Origin: Sipunculus nudus
Taxonomy: Eukaryota; Annelida; Sipuncula; Golfingiida; Sipunculidae
NCBI GenBank assembly: GCA_026874595.1
Contig: CM049314.1
Coordinates: 18,096,729 to 18,160,728 of the forward strand
Direction: 5' to 3'
Length of the DNA: 64,000 nucleotides
The notes under the pieces were generated by a model, which was not told the DNA's origin, did not search any database, and was given only the letters and a program-made list of their open reading frames with translations. A program made the position numbers and the translations under genes. Shown here one piece after another: positions 10,851-23,291 of this stretch (position 1 is the stretch's first letter; the number at the start of each line of letters is the position of its first letter).

Positions 10851-13800
10851 CACAAGGATGACCAAAGCGCGCTCACAACTAAAAAAAATAAGAAAACCAG
10901 AGTCAACTCAAACCTGACTTATCGAATAAAACGGTATACTATCTAAAAAGAAAAGCGATATGAAGCAGAACAGGAAACCACGATAAGAGAAACTTTGCTG
11001 ACTTGTTTCTGGCTGCGAATAGATGGTCCCTGTTATACAAACACCTCGGTAAGTAAACCTCATTAATGACGGATAGATTCGAGTTATAAAGCTTGGATTC
11101 CGTATTCGTCTGCTCTGCGATCAAGTGAGAAGAGCTCGGGATCCATGTAAAATGTCTGTTTTTTTTTAAAAGGCCTGAGCAGTTAGAGGAATACATTGTG
11201 AGGTGGTAAGATGGAGAGGTATGTTTTAGACAGAAACAGACAGGCAAACTGTAGGATCTATTCTCTCGGTCACATAGTAGACGCAAAATCACTTAGAACA
11301 TCGTATTGATTGGTTGGAAAATGTTGCAAATGTTGTAGAAGATATATTGAACCGTCGGCTATACTTGTGGCAATGTCTCTTGAAATTTGAATGAGTCAGG
11401 AATGATCACGATCATGCCATGACCTTAACATGACTTCAATACGACTAAACAAATATCACCCATACTTGAGCCACGATATACGTAGAAGGGTAGGAACCTG
11501 GCCACGATGTTGTTGTCGATACACTCGTTCAAATCCAAGACATTTGAGTCCAGGTCCTCGAGGTTGATTCCAAGTCAACCTTCGTTTGGTCAGTGTCCTT
11601 CGAAAACCCTGTCCGAGTCGAACATTATTTTCACTAAAACATGTTTATCTCTACATTTGGAATAATCATTCGTGTTTTATTTTAGTTTTCCTATGTATGT
11701 CCATTCATAGTATCTCCATATATTTATCTATGGAACAGACAGCCTGCATATTATAAAACAATACCTTAAACTAAAGAAACAGACTTTCTACTTTCTTTTT
11801 TGACCTTTTCTTTGTAATATAAATGGGAAAATTAAGATTTCTCTTTATTTATATCATCAGTTGAAACATAAGAGGAAGGATGTACGCTGAGCAAACGATA
11901 TAGATATGTTGTGAAAGTAAATTTGTTTTCGGTTATCCCGACTATACATTTCCTACTTGCCGATTCCAAAATAACACTTGGCCTATCAAGTGTTCCCAAA
12001 CTGACATCAAATTCGAGATACATGTAAACAAATTAACACTAAGTCAGAGTCAAAGTCTGGGAAAAGATGGTCTAAACTTGGATTATCAACACCGCTGAAA
12101 TGCTAACATCATAGTCACGTTGGCAGTAGGGGTACCTACGAATTGTCTATCGTACGTTTTTCGAAAGGATTTGTTATGGTAGGGGTCTTTGATACTTTTT
12201 AGATTTGTTGTCCTCACGACGTTCATCGGCATATGTTGTAAAATGCAAATTAAGGCGGTCATTCTATAATTCTATTTTCTTCAAAATCTCAAGATATAAC
12301 CTTGACAATTGTCAAATATTTTCTTAAGTTTACAAGTTCAAAGGTTCCATTGAAACCATATTATTAACGGTTTACTTCATATTTTAAATTTTTATATGCA
12401 AATCAGGGTCGCCATTGATGAAAATGCTACTGTTTGTAATATCTCAAGAACCAACTATCCATATCTATGGTCTAACAATAAGAGAGGTGATTTCTATTTA
12501 GGGTCTATGTTCGAATAGCAGTTTTTTAAGGTTAAAGTTATACTATAATATTTAAGTTAGCCTGATAATTTAATGCCAACAAACGCATGTATCTGATGAT
12601 ATTATATTCACAAAAGTTAATAATACAAGCTTGCTTTATTTGAAGTTATAATTGTACGAGTTACCAAATAATTAACAAAATTGTTTTTATAATAGCAATA
12701 AGACCTTTCCACATTTCGACTCCAAAATACGATGCCAAGGCAACTCGGCTACGTCCTGCTAGCTTCACATTATAAAAGGTTGCAACTGAAATATGGCAGA
12801 AATTTAGTTTCTTTTAGGAGACCCTTCACTTGTATATTATAAACTATCATACACTTAAGGCATTATTATAAGGGTTTGTTTTAATCTTAAAACCGTGAAA
12901 AACTATTCAGATCATGTTATGGTTGGTTATTTGGGATGATTATCTGGTAACTGTCCTGATTGTCTTTTATCTGTCTTGACCATTAAAACCAAGGATTAAA
13001 TGGAGTGTGATCATATACCATATTTTCAATTCAGCTATTGAATTAACAGGATTTTCATGAATGGTATCATAATGTTTTTGTTTAAAACTAAAATATTAAA
13101 CTAATCGATTTGAACAGAATATTGTTTACCTTGACAGTTTGGTATGTTACAACGCACTAGTCGGGCAGCATCTAAAATTTTGTCAACTTTTATTTTGCAA
13201 CTTTTGTCATCTTAACAACATGAGCACCAGCGTGTCTATCGTGAATTGAAACGTCTAAAGAGAAAGAGTTGATATACTGAAGCAGAATGTTGGCTGAAAA
13301 ACGCTGAATATGGTTTCCCATTGGCAGGCCTAGCTGCATATTTTATTGGAAATTTAGTTATGATACTCTAAAAGGAATTGTTGATATTATTACTACTACA
13401 TTGTACTATTGTACTAATGCTTCAGACTATTATAATAATTATCTTAATAAAAAATACAAATATTTCATTTGCCTAGCTTTTATTGTAAATCCCGTGCGTG
13501 GCAGTGCAGAAATTGATTACACATGTTTTGACTTCTTACCAGTGATCTCTTAAAAATCTGTGCAAACAAACAAAAATTCATTACAAAGCTTATATACTGA
13601 CCTTCGGAATATAGCATACATTTAAACTACACAACGAAGGCCTAGATTCCCTAGTAGAATTCTACGACTGTTGTCAAAATTTTTCAACTTTCGAATATTT
13701 ATATTAATAAAAGAGGGCAAATGAAGCGACAAGAAATGTTTCAAAGCTTTTTGAATATACGTGAGCTACAATTAAGGAAATGTACATGAGTAACTGTATG

Positions 13801-16200
13801 TCACCAAGTGAAACCCAATAACAGGTTGTGTTCTGTCCTGATGTGAAACCCTGATATTTGTACCTAAAGGAAAACTCTATACCTCTAGGGCGTATACTAG
13901 TATAGTTTCTATATTTACAGCAAATCTTCAAGGCAAAACTTTCGGAATGCTCTGCCAGAGTTGATAATGGAACGCACTCTATGTACAGCTAGGGGATATA
14001 AATGACATTGCTTTCGCCTGCATGTTCAGCTCTGCTTTGAGAGCAATACGTTCAGCGGGGAAAATATTGTCGCTTTTTTAGCTTGTATGAAACATGTAAC
14101 TGTGTCAGACTAAAATGTCAAACACCACTGCGTCTGAACACGGCTATGTTATTATTGATTCTGGTAAGTTGTTACATCTGACAAATACACCCGTTCAATA
14201 CATTGTTCAGAACATACCTGCATTAATTCGCACCTATAATGGCTTATCTGATATTAAACGACTCTCTATTCGTTTGAAATAGGTCGTGGTAAACTACTGC
14301 GCCTCTAACCTAAGCGCCGGCTTTATTTACTGCTTAAATGTCACTTGGTTCTATAGACAGACATTTGAACGAATTTTTTAGTAGCAGCTAAAGCATAACA
14401 GAGATTGCTAACGTAAACTCAATTTAATTTGGTGGCTGAAATATTGATTCGGAGTTTCTGTAGGGTTTTAGGTTTGTGTTTTAACTGAAAAGCCTATATT
14501 GATTAGGTTAAAGGAGTTCAAGTTTATCAACTGACGTATTCATTCACATAAACGTAATGAAAGTGTTATAGAACGTTTCGATGCATAGTTATCTATTTCG
14601 AGGATCCCTAACGCGGGTGTCACAAGGGTGATCCGGGTTTTCTATGATCCATTGTACTTTAGTTATGCATTAACTATTCAATGAGCCTAACAATGCAGTA
14701 CGCATTTCAGATTACGTTTTTGTTTATACATTTAATAAAGAATACTATCACCTGTTTCGACCTGGTTTTAGTGCCGGCCTGTTATGAAGATAATATTTAA
14801 AAGAGATGGTGAAGATTAAGTGGTTTGTCAAGCTTAAAGAATCAATAAAAATTATGTAGTAAATAACAAACGATATTTGCATATGTTACAAAGGGAACTC
14901 AAAATAAGGAAACATTACAATCTACGTCAGATTAATAGAAAGAGGAATCCCATTGTGTAATTCAGTAGTGTAGAGACTTCAAACTTGTAATACATCACAT
15001 AATCGGTGTAACGATGATGAAATATCATAATATGTTCTCATGTACTGCAAAAACATTCAAACGCGTACAAATGATAAGATAAACATCTAAGAGACGGGTT
15101 CTGGATTCTTCCTGGAACGCTACACCACGATACATTATTGTTATCTTCGTACAGGATGAATTTATCAATGTTCCGTAAATACCTGAAGATAATATTTAGA
15201 CAAATATGTCTGATATTTACGAGAATTAATGCTCACCTTAGGGAAATTCAAGATGGACTACGATTTTGTGGGATATCCCGTTTTTGTCCCTATAGAGAAT
15301 GTTACATTTCATAAAAAGCTGTGGACGCTGTAACGAACACTTATTACGAATATATTAGTTAAAATATCATTAGTGTTGTTTGTACTCTAGGGTTGGTAAA
15401 AAACTGTTTTTTATACATTACAACTGTAAAAAACTGTTTTTTTTATACATTACAACGTCAGTTACAATAGAAAAACTTGTAAATCACTGTAAAACCTGTT
15501 ATTAATGTAAAAAAATAAAAAAACCTTAAGTTCTTGGTTGTGTTAAACCTGTCGTATATTACGTAGGGTTATAGCATATTGTATATGGTTCATGTCATAT
15601 ATGTAAACAATATTATTTCTTACAAACTGAATGACATATACAGATTCAGCCTAAAATTCACTGTGTAAGGAAATACTTTACAGTGTTCTCAGATGTCCAT
15701 ATCAGTGTTCCATCGTAGTCCGTATCATAGCAAACACTGGTTTAAAACCCTTCTTTGATCCCAGCCTGAATCTAACTTTAGTGTGGATATATTCAAATTT
15801 GAGAATTTCCTGTCAGTTGAAACTGATAAAGCAAGTGCTGCCAGAAAGTCCACTGTTAATTCACAAGCTTGCCACCAAATCACTGTTTAAAGAAAGTTTC
15901 GTTGACAACTGGCCAGGCATTACAGCCAGTAATGCTGTATTATTAATGCTGGCCAGAATCCCTGTTTACATCTGTCACTGGGCTCCTGGTGCTGCAAACT
16001 CACAGTGGTTGACAATAAGTGGCGTACGTCACCCCTGTCCCATGTCCATGAATAAACAAATATGCCCATCAGAAGCATGTAACAGCTGGCACTTCGAAAC
16101 CATGACCCAACAGGAAGTTGTTAATTTGACAACAGTCAGCTCATTACCGTAAACATAATTAGTACATTAGCTCTATGCCTCTGGGATCATGTACTTCTTA
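10851..16200. other. Intergenic stretch between the two lectin genes
   Basis: No recognisable gene, tRNA or complete transposon was found. The longer open frames (10939-11292 minus, 15781-16152 plus) resemble no known family. At 14115-14163 an ATG reads MSNTTASEHGYVIIDS and meets a strong GTAAGT donor, but no matching downstream exon was found. A short direct repeat containing AAAAACTGTTTTTTATACATTACAAC occurs twice at about 15399-15455. Confidence 0.4.
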
Positions 16201-16500
16201 TGACCTTGGTCAATAATGAGGTTTATACGTTGAACCAATGGGCATCACTTAGCAAAAAATCCACATGAATCTAGGTTTTTATAGTTTTTTACACATGGCT
16301 ATTAGAAACTTTTAACATGACATAAGTACATAAGGTCCTTAATGAAGTTTATTTGTTGAACTAATTGGTATCATTTAAGAGAAATTCCACATACATCTAG
16401 GTTTATTTCGTTTTTTTACACATAGGTTATAAAAAACTGTTTTTTATGACATGAGAACCGTTCATAAAGTCATTATTGAGGTTTATGATAAACTCATGAA
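16201..16500. repeat. Imperfect ~130-bp tandem repeat
   Basis: Three diverged units start near 16215, 16341 and 16475. Each has AATGAGGTTTAT, a TTGAAC..ATGGGCATCACTTA block and CACAT-ATCTAGGTTT. They lie about 300-600 bp before the start codon of lectin B. Confidence 0.55.
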
Positions 16501-16554
16501 TATCACTTAAGAGAATTTTTTTTTCATTCATATATTAGCGGCTCAGCGTTTTTC

Positions 16555-16645
16555 TAAATACCAAATCTATAAGTTATCCGCGTTGTCTGAATACCAACTA
16601 TATAGGTTATCTGCGTTGTCTAAATACCAACTCCATAAGTTCATA
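16555..16645. repeat. 33-bp tandem repeat
   Basis: Two full units and most of a third begin at 16555, 16588 and 16621. Each reads TAAATACCAAxTxxATAAGTTAT followed by CCGCGTTGTC. Confidence 0.85.
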
Positions 16646-16816
16646 GAAAAGCCATCGTGGTATATTGATCACACAGGTAGATCACAGACCACGCTTCAAT
16701 AAATTTGGTAATGACAAATATCATACAAAGGTAGATTTCACTATGGAATCATATCAGTTTATCAAGCGAGCTTTTGGGAACCAGTGCACACTTGAATAAA
16801 AGCGACATATCTTGAA

Positions 16817-16856
16817 ATGTTTCTCATGGCCGTAGTAACGATTTCAGGTTTTGTAG
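16817..16856 (+). CDS. Lectin B exon 1 (signal peptide)
   Basis: ATG at 16817 encodes MFLMAVVTISGFV plus one base, followed by the donor GTAAGT. It was preferred over an ATG at 18390 because it is hydrophobic, ends in phase 1 like lectin A exon 1, and leaves an intron of normal length (1596 bp). Confidence 0.65.
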
Positions 16857-19800
16857 GTAAGTGATTTCTAATAAAAATATGATTTTACTACGAAATATCT
16901 AATAAAAACTTATAGGTCATAACATCCATTTTGTTACCAGCCATTACATGCTACATGAACAATTTCAATGTAATTCACTTTCTTGTATTTTTAGAAAAAA
17001 AAATAAGAGGATTATTTAATCCGTACATTATTTTCATATGACGTTTGCCGTTACATGGGGACGTTTAAAGCTTCGATATTTGCTGTGATGTAGTATCAAA
17101 TATAACGTAAAAGTTTCATTGAAGCTGTACAATATATATGTTACGGTGTTATCAAATGTCAGGTGAATGGAAGTTTATAAATAAATGTCCGAACAAAGTC
17201 TGTTGCAAGAAAGATTATTGTTTGGTCTTGACCGCCACTGTTTCCCGAAGCAGGACAAAGGACCACGATACTGATCCTTTACTCTTGTTTAATTTAGGCA
17301 TATTGCAACATATTAAGATTTCCCTTTTATGCACCCCCCCCCCTCGGTCGATGCCATTTCATAACTAAACAGATCCATGCAATGATATTTTCAACGTTTT
17401 TGAAAATGAAGTCATTTAATCCAATGACATGACCGTGACTTTACTATATAGTAATACGCTTTCATTATTGGGATATGGTGCAGTAATTTATAATAAAATT
17501 TGACGAAACGTACTTTGACTAATTTTTTTTTCGTATTACGAATCACTCTTGTCTCTTTATTAATATCGAATAATCATTATTTGTCTTTTCTCAGATTAAG
17601 TCAGATTGGAAATACGGACGTGTTTCATAATATTTACAAGACTTTGTGATATAAGTAGCAAACTTTATTCTATACAAGTAAATATGAAGGAAAAGTGTCA
17701 ATACAAAGTCAAAATGCCACTTTGTCTAAAGAAATAAGTGATGTCTTCTATATGATTTTGGTCAAACATAAAATCTAGCCAACTGACATTGCTCATTTAC
17801 CTGGGAATATTACTAAATGTAAAAAGGTACGTCCTGGAGCTGTCATTAATGTCCGCTGACCATATGTTTATATCAGCCGAGGCCGTGAAGCTATTTGTGC
17901 GTGCTCTTCCTGCCTTGTCATTATCATTATTTACCGCGCAGAAAGAGATGACACCCTCCATACATTTTATGCCGCCATCTGAAATCAATGACATTATGTA
18001 TGTTGACCATATTTATAACGAAAAAGTTGGAATACCACCATATCTATATACACGCTGAGTAATTATTACCGCATTTATTATGTATATTTTTATATTATCA
18101 ATGCAGCCGCCACCATTAATAATACTTACTATAAACTTTTTAAAATATTCTATAAACTTTAGTCCAGGGCTACCTATACGCAAAACAACCTATTGCGATA
18201 TGAAGATGAGTTATTAGTCACGTGGTCTCACCTAATTCAAAAGCGCCTAAAATATTATAATAAAATTGCGAGATTCAATATTAAAACAACTATCGTTATT
18301 TTTAATTTTAATTGAGAAATATGGTTTATTAATTTCTAACACAGGTCTTAGTATATATTTAAAGGTTTATTCCTTTCTTATCTGGAAGTATGCTTGAAGC
18401 TATAAAGACCATAGGTAAGTATGATTTATTATCTTTAAACCTATGATTGCAGGACTTATAAAAGTGAAAGGTTGTACTGTCTACGAAGTTTACAAAGAGA
18501 ACACACAGGTGCGGGCCTCGGCTCAGCTGGCTTCCCGTATAGACGTTTCTCCCCATTGGCAAGTCCCTTTGCCTCTCCAGTGCATCTCTAAGTGCAATGA
18601 CGAAACTTTATGTACGGCATTTCAAATCTCCACCAACGCAACCTGTGACCTCATTCTCTCGACAGTTCAACACGTGACCATCGATGACACTTTCACCTTA
18701 TATAGAAACACCAAATTTAGTTTCAGTAAGTTTATATATAATTCCCAAAAAGACCTATTACTTATTTTAAATATTTTTCTAGTCTATCGTGCACTCTTCA
18801 CTAGTCTGAATAATACAGGGATATACCCATCCAACTTGTATTCTTCGTCAGTTGTATATGTGTTAAACCTAATGTTTTTACCTTAATATCAGTGCAAACG
18901 TTCTGGTTTTATTATAATATATATATATCATATTGAGTAAAATTCCTGTTTTTTTCTAAAATGTGTGATGACAATATGACTTGATTACATGAATCATTGA
19001 TCATTTCCTGAGCAATATCGTTTTCTGCCGATTTTTTTGTGTGATCAGTTACAGATTCGAAGTATATACCATGATGTAATAACTTTTATAAAAATAACTT
19101 GAATATTATGTATGTAAGGATAAATTATGAGATATGGTCACTTGTTGCCTTTTGTCCATATAATCGCCCCGCTTTAAAAATATGTACATGAAAAGACATT
19201 TTAACGCATAATCTTGGAAAAGGGCGGGCTATTTTATTTATAAGTTACCAATTTTATGAAGCCCAATGTATAACATTTTCGCAGAGTGCCCCCAAGGATT
19301 TGATTACATCTTTAATACCGGTACATTGACGCCAAATGGAAATGATCTGCCGTCATGCTATCATTTCTTCTTGGATGGCATGAACTGGGGTCTCAGTCGT
19401 GACCACTGCCGAAGCCTTGGTGCGGATCTGATCAGCTTGGAGACCGCCGAGGAACAACTGCACATACAAAACATCATAGAAAGTGTATCAAATCTGAGAC
19501 TAACAGGTAAATTTTGTTGTATAGAATATGGTGCACATTGGAAAATTTTCCTCAGATTGTTTATTATTATAAACAGGCGCTACATAAATAGACATAGCTC
19601 AGACTTATACACATTAACATAGAGACAATACTATCACGGACAAATAATATACTAACACATGTTCCTTCCATCATCATGCATGTTTTTGAGAACTTTACAA
19701 TACGGGTTGTGATCTCATATCTACATAATCCATAGCGTATGATTTTTCTATCAAATATAAATAGATTCCTTTTAACTGACATTCAGCAGTCACAGATCTC

Positions 19801-21129
19801 CATCTTTCCTTGATTCTCCGCCATAATTTGATAATTTGTGTACACTTCTCTAAGAATTTCCTTTGCTTGATCCTTCTAGAGTTTTCACGAATGAGATGAA
19901 AAGGTGACGTCACATTTTCGTAATTTGCATATTAATTAGAATCGAAAGTAATTAATATAAACACTAACCATATATCAGATCAGCTCAGAACTAGGAGTCG
20001 TCCCGTAAACGCTCTGCGACACACTCCATGGTATAGGGCATACGAGCTTAACTTGAAGAGGTGATCGGGCTTTACGGATGAGGCGGGATCTTCTGAGCAT
20101 TCACTTTTTGCCCATATTCCCGGGTTCCTTCATGCAAAAGTGACCTTACATTTGTGAATATTCCTTGATGCCGCTCAGAATCCACAGAATCTAATCGATT
20201 TTTTCCTTGGCCCCTCTCCGAAATGCCCTGAACATACCATGAGATAACCTTTTTGATTGTGTGAGTTAATAATAATAATAAGAAGAAGAAGAAGAATAAG
20301 AAGAAGAAGACGAACGGATATAACAAATATCTCAACTTATTGATAGCATAATATAGATATGTGACTCATAGCAGTCAAAACATAGAAAAGTACAGTTTTG
20401 TCCCATGGATAAGTCATGTAGAATTTTCAAGACCGGTATTTGTTATTGTTTTGTGTTCGCAATGTATAATATGTCAGCTGAATAACATAATGTCGATAAT
20501 GTCAAATATTCCAAATACCTGTCATAACATTTTGTTAATACACTTAAACTTCTTTCTCTTTATTTGCTAACTATTAACCCGACGGAGTAAATGTGATCCG
20601 GTCTTAAAATTCATTTAGGTTTACTACAGTAGATTAAAAATTAATATGTTTTGTGTATTATATTTTTTTAAGTTAATTCAAAAACAAAAATAATGATATG
20701 CTTTGATTTCTTCTGCTGTTAATCAATATTTTTATTGGCATGTTGATCTCGCGCCATAACATAACATGAATGGGTGGAATGCAAGGAATAGAATATTGTT
20801 TCACAGAAAGGGATATTGACAGACTTTAAGCATTAAATTCTGTCTATTTATCGATTGATTCGCCCATTGACTTCCTTCATCTTATTCAAACAGAAATACC
20901 GGGTGGGGGATACTGGACTTCCGGCTCTGACGCTGATGATGAGGGGAAATGGATTTGGAAAGCGACAGGTGGTCCTCTCACGTACCGGAATTGGATGCTT
21001 TTTAATCCGGACAACCATCAGGGTACCCAGAACTATCTGCGTTTTGGTATATCAGGAAAATATACGTGGGACGACTACTGGTACGGTGGTTATCTAGCTG
21101 CACTTTGCGAGATCATCGCTGTGTTCTGA
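16817..21129 (+). CDS. Lectin gene B: secreted PAN/apple + C-type lectin protein, 256 aa
   Basis: Four exons join at 16817-16856, 18453-18725, 19285-19506 and 20894-21129, all introns in phase 1, giving 256 codons and a TGA stop. The plan is that of lectin A. There is a hydrophobic start (MFLMAVVTISGFVG). A PAN/apple-like module carries Cys57, Cys61, Cys67 and Cys78. One lectin domain runs from KCPQGFDYIF to LCEIIAVF. Diagnostic blocks are LPSCYHFFL, CRSLGADLISLET, NPDN at the EPN position and TWDDYW at the WND position. The inner-disulfide cysteines are missing, as in lectin A, so this loss precedes the duplication. Expected role: extracellular lectin, possibly immune; ligand unknown. The first exon is the least certain part. 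Confidence 0.85.
18453..18725 (+). CDS. Lectin B exon 2 (PAN/apple-like domain)
   Basis: The acceptor ATGATTGCAG ends at 18452 and the donor GTAAGT starts at 18726. Residues 14-104 carry LQCISKCNDETLCTAF and TCDLIL, aligning with the same cysteine frame in lectin A. NAT at residue 75 is a possible N-glycosylation site. Confidence 0.87.
19285..19506 (+). CDS. Lectin B exon 3 (N-terminal half of lectin domain)
   Basis: The acceptor CATTTTCGCAG ends at 19284 and the donor GTAAAT starts at 19507. Residues 105-178 contain CPQGFDYIFNTGTLT, LPSCYHFFLDGMNWG and CRSLGADLISLETAEEQLH, closely matching lectin A exon 3. Confidence 0.9.
20267..20310. repeat. AAT/AAG microsatellite
   Basis: An (AAT)n run passes into an (AAG)n run inside intron 3 of lectin B. 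Confidence 0.9.
20894..21129 (+). CDS. Lectin B exon 4 (C-terminal half of lectin domain)
   Basis: The acceptor TTATTCAAACAG ends at 20893 and the stop TGA is at 21127-21129. Residues 179-256 include GYWTSGSDADDEGKWIW, TYRNWMLFNPDN, NYLRFGISGKYTWDDYW and LCEII. The YWTSGSDA block is shared with lectin A. Confidence 0.92.
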
Positions 21130-23247
21130 AGCTCGGTAATTATTATATGCAATATTGAACAGCTAAAAATATCATGCTTCAAGTAATCATTTGCTTGTAT
21201 ATGGCTAATACTATGCTTTAATGTATTTGATGTTAGAAGCATAACATTAGGTATAACAGAGATGGACTTTTAATAATGCTCTAGGTATATACGATAACGT
21301 ATGTTCAAATATCATATCTTTTTATTATATCAAATTAACCGAAATATATAGATCCTTGGTTATTGGTCGCATCCAAAATGAAAAAATAAAATGATGTGTG
21401 GAGAAAACATAAAAATTGCCGCCTTTTAAACATTAAAAAAAATCACGATGATGTTTAAAGAAATACATAAAATGGCCGCCTTATAAGCAGGCATCTGATA
21501 CATTTATGCATGTTTAACTGAAAATAGTCTTCCAACTTTTCTGACCAAAGACACCTATATTTAGTTATCATAATCAGGACATACTTCAACGTAAACCATC
21601 CCAGTGGTTTGGATGCATCCCAGTGGCTGGGTCGTGTTCCAGTGTAACGGTTTTAAAGATGACTTCGTTTTATTTTTTAACCTCTAACGTAAACATCATA
21701 CCTTCCTTTTTACACATTTAGGTAATATTCACTCATGTTTAACAAAATAAATACCATAAGAACCCTTCACTTATCTCTATACATAAGCACTGGTTGTTCA
21801 TTTATTATTCTGAAAAAAGGCATTTTTTTCCTCATGACACCGTTAATATTATTTCAATAATAACACTAGTGAGTTTCTGTGAATAGGATAAAGGGTTAGC
21901 CATTTCGATTGCAGGTTCATTGCATACTGCCAATGATGTACTCATCAGTCAACCACAGTAAAAAAAGACAAAAACTTGTTAAACAGTTCCTGAGATAAAT
22001 AAAATGCTCCTAGCATGAACGAAAAGGATATATATTTTTAGTCAGTAAGAGGATTTTACGTTAACAGAAGCGACAGGAATGAGGTCAATGTTATTTGGCT
22101 ATCCGAAACAACAAAAGTAAATTTTAACCTAAACAGGTGCATAGTACGTGATCACTATGATTATATATCTCCGGAAATTAAGTAAAAACAGTACATACTT
22201 TCATCATAAACATACGTTTTATTGTGCTGTTTGTACTTTATGAAATTGTAAATATAATTGATGATTAAATGTAAAACTTGCCCAAACAGATGGCAAATAC
22301 GATGTACTTGACAAAATCGCATATATCGTTGGATATATTTGGACAAAACAAAAAAAAAAACACATTTCCATTTCACGTTCTTCATGTCATGTGCAACTAC
22401 ATGGGCCTACTTGTTCTGATACCTTGTAGTGATAATCGTCCTTTTAATGATATCAATTTTTTATCATTCCTAATTATGTCTAATAGCTTTACCAATCTCT
22501 AACTGGTTGAACAAAGGTTAACGCGGACTGGCGTGTATTGAATGTAATGAATAATAGGTGACCTACAATAATCTTACCAGAAACGTTTGAACTTTACCAG
22601 TGAGGTGGTGTTAAAATGCGTCTATGAAATCGCAATGTGGAAAATGTATCCTTTGTGCTGGTTTCAACCCTTCTTCGTGATAAAGCCAGCACTCAACGGG
22701 TCAGCCGCATAGAACATTTGACACTTTTGCAGTGTCCGTGTCACTTAAGGTGCCATAGCTTACAAAATTATTTTTATACGTAATTAGAAGCCAGTGACGA
22801 GCCGAATTTACTCTTAAGGGTTAGTTATATTCTCTTGGACACGCATTGTTCGTCCATGATTCTTGAATGTGACACAGGGATCATGTGTCAATATTTGGTT
22901 GTAAATCTACGGAAGCTCCTGGCCCAGTTCGCATTTTAGGGCAGGTCTGTAACGCGGAATGTTGGTTGAAATATTGCTACCACTAAAAGACCCCAGTAAT
23001 GAATGATAAAAGCTCCTCTTTTATTTGAACATTATTCAAGCCACCATGAAAACTTACACTTATTCATACCGAGATGGTTACAAGCATATCTGGTGTTTAT
23101 TTTTCGCCAATAACCATAAAGAAATAAGCTTTAAACGATTTCTCCCTTACGACTGTTAACCTTTAACCGCAAGTCATTTCCACCAACATGTTTTATGAAT
23201 TAACACCTTCTTGAGTGATATAAACATTTTATGTTATTGACATGTGC

Positions 23248-23249
<2 letters not shown>

Positions 23250-23287
<38 letters not shown>
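23250..23287. repeat. (CT)n microsatellite
   Basis: Pure CT dinucleotide run of 38 bp. Confidence 0.95.

Positions 23288-23291
<4 letters not shown>

Noticed and set aside
10939-11292. Open frame of 117 codons on the minus strand
   Set aside because: No motif or family resemblance; isolated in intergenic DNA.
15781-16152. Open frame of 123 codons on the plus strand
   Set aside because: No recognisable domain, no matching splice context and no codon pattern that sets it apart; probably chance.
18390-18414. Alternative first exon for lectin B (MLEAIKTI then GTAAGT)
   Set aside because: It would leave an intron of only 38 bp and does not look like a signal peptide. The exon at 16817-16856 fits better, though a non-secreted isoform is not strictly excluded.
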